Shown in pieces: positions 59,501 to 64,000 of a stretch of DNA of 64,000 bases. Position numbers and translations under genes: made by a program. The stretch's first letter is position 1. The number at the start of each line of letters is the position of its first letter. This DNA comes from Chionis minor. Lineage: Eukaryota > Chordata > Aves > Charadriiformes > Chionididae. The notes beneath the pieces were generated by a model. The model ran no database searches, was not told where the DNA came from, and saw nothing but the letters and a program-made list of their open reading frames with translations. Where the stretch lies: assembly GCA_013398295.1 (NCBI GenBank), contig VZSF01007805.1:364686-428685 (forward strand), read 5' to 3'.

Positions 59501-62500
59501 GAGATCGTGACATAGGTTGTTTTGTGAAGAGCAATTACTCTGCACAGCACAGGTGATGCAGGGGGCTCCCAAAGTTGTCACAATTCATTGTGGACCAGGG
59601 AAAGAAATGGGGTTGGGGTTTTTTCTGGCAAAAAGCTGCCCTACCCTGCTTGCTGCCACAGACCACCTGTGGGAGGAGTGAAGAGGCTCGGCTTTGTCCG
59701 TATCAGACTTTCCCCAGTTTTGTTGGGCATCTATGTTCTTTGGGAAAGCATACCTATCGGTTAATTTTGATAATGGGTTTATTTTCCTTAATACAATGAC
59801 CTACATGTTGTGCTTGAAAGAACAGTCACTACTACCCCTGCTACTTTTCTCCGTAAAGATGAAGGAGTTTAAAGTTATTGTCAGGTTTATTCCTTGTTGT
59901 GCTTCCTAATGAGCCAGACCCTGCCATACTTCTTGGTTCAGAGCCTGGTAAATGAGGTCTTCCCATGTTATTAATGCATGGTTTTCTGTTGCTTTCCCTT
60001 TGAGTTGTGACATGTCCCTAAATGAAAAGCTGTCAGATCTCCTGAAAAAAAGTATTTCTGCCTTCTTTATGGACATACAAATGCCACTAAACAAGATACA
60101 AAGCAGAGCCTGAAAATCAGGTGGAGGTATTAAGTGAGGTGGAGCTAGTGACCAACTGTGTGGGACTGTTTTGCTCCCAAAGTCATAGAGAAGAACCACC
60201 CAAAGGCCTACAAGCTGCTTTTGCATATTTTCAAGTATAAAGACTGTAATAAATTATCTACAAAACAAGCAAAAGAATTAATGCAATTCCCAGAAATAAG
60301 GAATCCTAAAGCTCTGGAAGTGCAAGATCACAGAGTGAACCAAGACAGAAAAAGAGAAAAGAAATCAAAACTAAACCAAAAAAGACGATCGGGAAAAGTG
60401 AAAAGGGCTGAGTGGTAGGTGCACCCTACAGGAACTCTTCTGTCCTTGGAAGCAGTGTATCATTTACTGTAGCACAACCATGCAATCCATTTATCATAAA
60501 ACCAATATGGGGTATCATGCAGAACATCTGTGAGTCTTTCCAAGGGTGAAACAGACAGTATAAATTGTCTCCAAGTGTCAAGGCAGAGGGGCCATGGCTC
60601 TTGCAATGCAGCAGAGCAGCCCCTTGGCAACAGAACTGTCCCCACCCTCCCTCCCCGCCAGCAGTTTGCAGGATGTGCTTAATCCGGTTTAATTCGTTTG
60701 AACAATGAAGTTCAAATGCATGTAGCTAGGATCCACTCCAGGTCCAGATTAGCCATTCTAGGCAGAAATTATAGCATTTGTAGCAAACCCAAACATGATG
60801 TGGAGAAGTGTAAGTTAAGGTGTTTAAAATAGCACTGGGCTAATACCATAACTCTAAAAATGTGGAAGAGGTTGTCTTCTGAATTATAAATTGGAGCAGC
60901 AATGATGTTACACCTGTTCACATCAGCTGAGGGTATAACCTATAAGCTGTTTTTCATATATTTTTCCTTATTGCAGTTTACAGTGAACCTTGGAAGCCCA
61001 CGAGTGAAACCTGCTTCCTTATATATGTTATTTTTTCTCTATCAAACATACTCCCTGGCATGTTACTGTAGAACTGTTTCTGTATACTAGGCTCCAGGCA
61101 CTGCACTTCTTTAAAACATATATAAGACATTAAAAAGGGAGACTGTTGTCCCAAGGGCTTCGTAGAGGGACACAGAGGCCTCACCTCTCTGATTCTCTCC
61201 TGAAGTAGGTCAGTTTTAGGCTACAGGTCTGGTCCAAATCCAGCTGAGATCAGTAGTGAGATTACAACTGGGCCATGAGTAATTTGTTTGTCTCAGAGAG
61301 CATGTCTGTGGAATGATCACATTGCCTTGTGTCTTTTTGCCATTCACATTTGTTTAGCCAAATCTCTTCTAAGAAATGTTAATCCATCACACTATCCGAT
61401 TGCTCAGCCATTACTGGCCAGGTAACTCAGGTACAATTGATTCCATTGCCAGACTGGATAAAATCCTATGTGTGTGTTTCATTTGGGAATGTGCTTTTCA
61501 GGGATTATGGTTAATACAGATGTTGCTTCTTAATTTGTGAGAGCACCATGTCAGCAAATTTGTTTAAAATGTAAACTAGTCCATATATTTATACTGTATG
61601 TTTTATGTTACACCCAATGGGTGAGGCCAAAACCATCCCAATTACCTGTCCTTGGCCCAGTAGTTGGTATAAAAGACTAAAACGATTTTACTCCAATTCT
61701 GTTGTGGTTTATTATTGTTGGGTTTTTGTTTTTTGTGGTTTTTTATTTGATAGCCAAAAATCAAATAACAGCCTCTGGATACAAAAGTTGAGATGGGGAA
61801 TGTGTGGAGATGCCATTAAGGATCTTCCAGTCCTCTCTACTCTTCCTTCTCCCTGCAGTGCATGCTGGGCTCTGTCCTACACTGGGTGCAGCCTTAGCTC
61901 TGTGCCGCAGAGCTTTCCTTCAGAGACACCAAGTGTGGCCCCATGGAGAGGGGAGCCAACATGAGCACTGGGGAGAGTCTTCCTATCCCCAAACTACTTC
62001 ACCCTGTCTGATTAATTAGTCGGGGTGTATCAGAGGCACATATATCTAATGCATTGCATCGTATCATTTGTTTCAGTCCTGATTAGATCTCTAGCACAGG
62101 GAGAAAAGCTGTAAATGTAAAGATGAAAATTGTCACCCGTCTTTAGTCTGGTCAGCAACTAGAATTCCACAGCTAGATGCTGCCGAAGACGTAATAACCT
62201 TTTATTTAATATCGGCTGCATACTGAGTGTACTCATAGGCTCAAGGCCTCTTTTTCGGGCTCTTTTTCAGGACTTCAGGCTATGGAAATGGTTTTACTTG
62301 GAGTTGGCATCCAGAGTGCCTGACCTGCTGCCTCTGCTGTCAAAGCCCCAGCAGAGACTGCTGGGAGCTGCCTCTGGGGCTGAAGCCGAGGGCAGCAGAG
62401 TGCCACATGGTTTAGCCACAGCATTCATCTGTGTACTTTTGGAGCTAGCAAGTTAGTGTCAGCGCTCATCAGCCCTACCCAGGCACAAGTTCTTTGAAGT

Positions 62501-64000
62501 GCAGCACAGAGTGAGTGTCTAATATTCATGCCTTCAAATAGGACCTAAGTTTGCCTACCAGTAAGCGCTCAGCAGTTTATTTGACAATTCAAATGGAGTT
62601 GAAAAGCTGGTTCCCAGCATCATTTCTTTTGTTCAGACCAATAGTTCTATTGTTCTTACAAAAGAATTGTCTTTCATCACAAATAAACTACAAAATGTTC
62701 ATATGCGTAGTAGAACTGAAAAGCAGCTTTCGGATACAATTGGCGTTTGTGTGCTTAGTGCTGGAGGTGGCCCTGTTGCTGAAAAATGATGTTGTCTGTG
62801 ATGCCAACCATATGACAATTAACTCAGCAGAGGAGAGTGTGTGAATCTATTTCCAACCTGTTTTAATAATAGGGTAACAACCAAAATGCTTTCTCCAGTG
62901 GTTAAACCAATATTAAATTCGCCTAGAAACTTGTTTACGGGCTTTTCCACTGGGTTTGTCTATTGCCAGTGCCGTGAAGGACATCAATTTTCAGTAAGAC
63001 AACCGCCTCCAGCACTGGGATTGGAAACGCCAATTGTAATTAAAACTTTTTTTTAAGCAAATGGTTTTTGCAGTTTAATTATGGCAAGAAACGCTTCTTG
63101 TTTTGTGAACTTCCAGATTGTTGAACTCAGCAAAACTCTGTTTGGCATTCAGCAGGCAAGTCCTGCCCTTGCTGATGTCAGTGGTACACTTACTACTCCA
63201 AACACAACACTGGATATTCAGTCTTAAATAAAAACGGAACAAACTGTACTGCACCCAGGTTAAATGTGCTGTAAACACTGATTATTTGCAACCCGCATTT
63301 AATCCTAACCATGGGTTATGTATATTTTCCCTCTTTGATATTTTTGGTGTAATCACAGTGTGAGTCACACAACCTATCAAAAGTGCAGATATAAACTACA
63401 GACGTTTTATATGTTTCTAAACAATGAAAACAGAAAGAGAAAAGTAATCTCACAACAGCTAAATGTTTTCTATTTTCCAAAGGCTCTTATTGGTGACATT
63501 TCTCTCTGCACTGCTGTTTCTGCAATCACATAGCAACACAGCCCTTGAAATAACTTTTTGGTACTCAATATATAAGGTACAGTGTTAGGAGAAACTGATT
63601 CCACTCAAATGCCACCTGTTTAAATGCTAAATGGCATCAGAACCAGAAAGAAAAAAAGAATGACTGTCCAGTGGAGGAGGCTACTAGCCTACTAGGAGGC
63701 TAGTTATATTTGGATAACTAAGTTCCCCTATTTGGCTATTAGTCCTTTTTTCTTGAGTTTCAAAGCAAATGACAAGCAAGTGGGTGTAGCAGAGTTAACT
63801 TGGTACAGTGCCTGACCATCTCATAACTTGCCCTCCTACAATCCTTCACAGGATTCAGGCTTGCTAAGACCCTGCTCTGTTCTCTGTTGAGACATGCCTG
63901 CATCCTCCTCAGACTGTTTCTAAATATTGCCATTTTGGCTTTTAAACTATGCTTTTGAGAATCCGCCTCTAGAAGGGCCCAGCTGGACTACTTTTTAGGA
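53599..64000. other. Unique AT-rich DNA, no gene seen
   Basis: The longest frames (109 codons at 54200-54529, 107 at 57083-57406, 119 at 61605-61964, 106 at 59906-60226 minus) are unrecognised. The Lys-rich frame at 60158-60418 is compositional. Simple repeats: CA-rich at 56309-56330, a poly(A) run at about 58013-58025, and T/G-rich at 61698-61748. An 8-bp hairpin lies at 63683-63704. ATTA/SOX-rich patches lie at about 57520-57660 and 62840-63060. Confidence 0.45.
63683..63704. repeat. 8-bp inverted repeat
   Basis: ACTAGCCT (63683-63690), ACTAGG, then AGGCTAGT (63697-63704) form a perfect stem with a 6-base loop. Confidence 0.7.

Noticed and set aside
60158..60418. Lys/Arg-rich 86-codon ORF ending before GTAGGT, a possible splice donor
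   Set aside because: The basic composition follows from A-rich DNA; no start context or homologous domain is recognised.
1..64000. CRISPR array, rRNA, tRNA, bacterial operon, phage or toxin system
   Set aside because: No regularly spaced repeats, no RNA-gene signatures, no dense ORFs with ribosome binding sites. The sequence is vertebrate non-coding DNA.

Overview
The window looks like AT-rich, non-coding DNA from a bird nuclear genome. The clearest evidence is the repeats. There are three CR1 LINE copies, all truncated at the 5' end, and two of them end in the doubled 8-bp unit (ATTCTGTG or ATTCTATG) typical of avian CR1. There is one complete ERVL-type solo LTR with a 5-bp target-site duplication. 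Old MIR-type and CR1-type fossils shared across amniotes are also present. No Alu, mammalian L1, rRNA, tRNA, CRISPR array or bacterial-style operon was seen. I cannot name the species or a neighbouring gene.

Layout. 1-7382 is unique DNA with one old SINE/LINE tail (574-626), one weak candidate terminal exon (2571-2873) and a plausible poly(A) signal downstream (4386-4391). 7383-8134 is the solo LTR. 8135-13362 is AT-rich unique DNA. 13363-13700 is a CR1 3' end on the plus strand. About 17383-18330 is a badly decayed ancestral CR1 reverse-transcriptase region. 19230-19345 is a MIR fossil. 20241-20753 is a young-looking CR1 3' end on the minus strand. 22464-22532 is a second old tail. 22546-44712 is mostly unique DNA; it holds several stretches that read like developmental enhancers (dense ATTA, SOX and POU core motifs), a second MIR fossil (about 35255-35430), short duplications and a purine-rich tract. 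44713-45943 is the longest CR1 copy (minus strand); it carries reverse-transcriptase motifs but has a frameshift, a nonsense change and a substituted catalytic aspartate. 45944-64000 is unique AT-rich DNA with simple repeats and palindromes.

No intact host protein-coding gene could be supported. Nearly all open frames are short, unrecognisable and compatible with chance, or are shadows of CR1. The best reading is a gene desert or long intron near a developmentally regulated locus, but the regulatory part is inference from motif content only. I found no convincing new multi-gene system. The most checkable leads are a duplicated POU octamer module (35762-35825), an inverted homeodomain-type repeat (48445-48468), an inverted repeat inside an enhancer-like block (24062-24105), the candidate terminal exon at 2571-2873 and the layered fossil retroposons.
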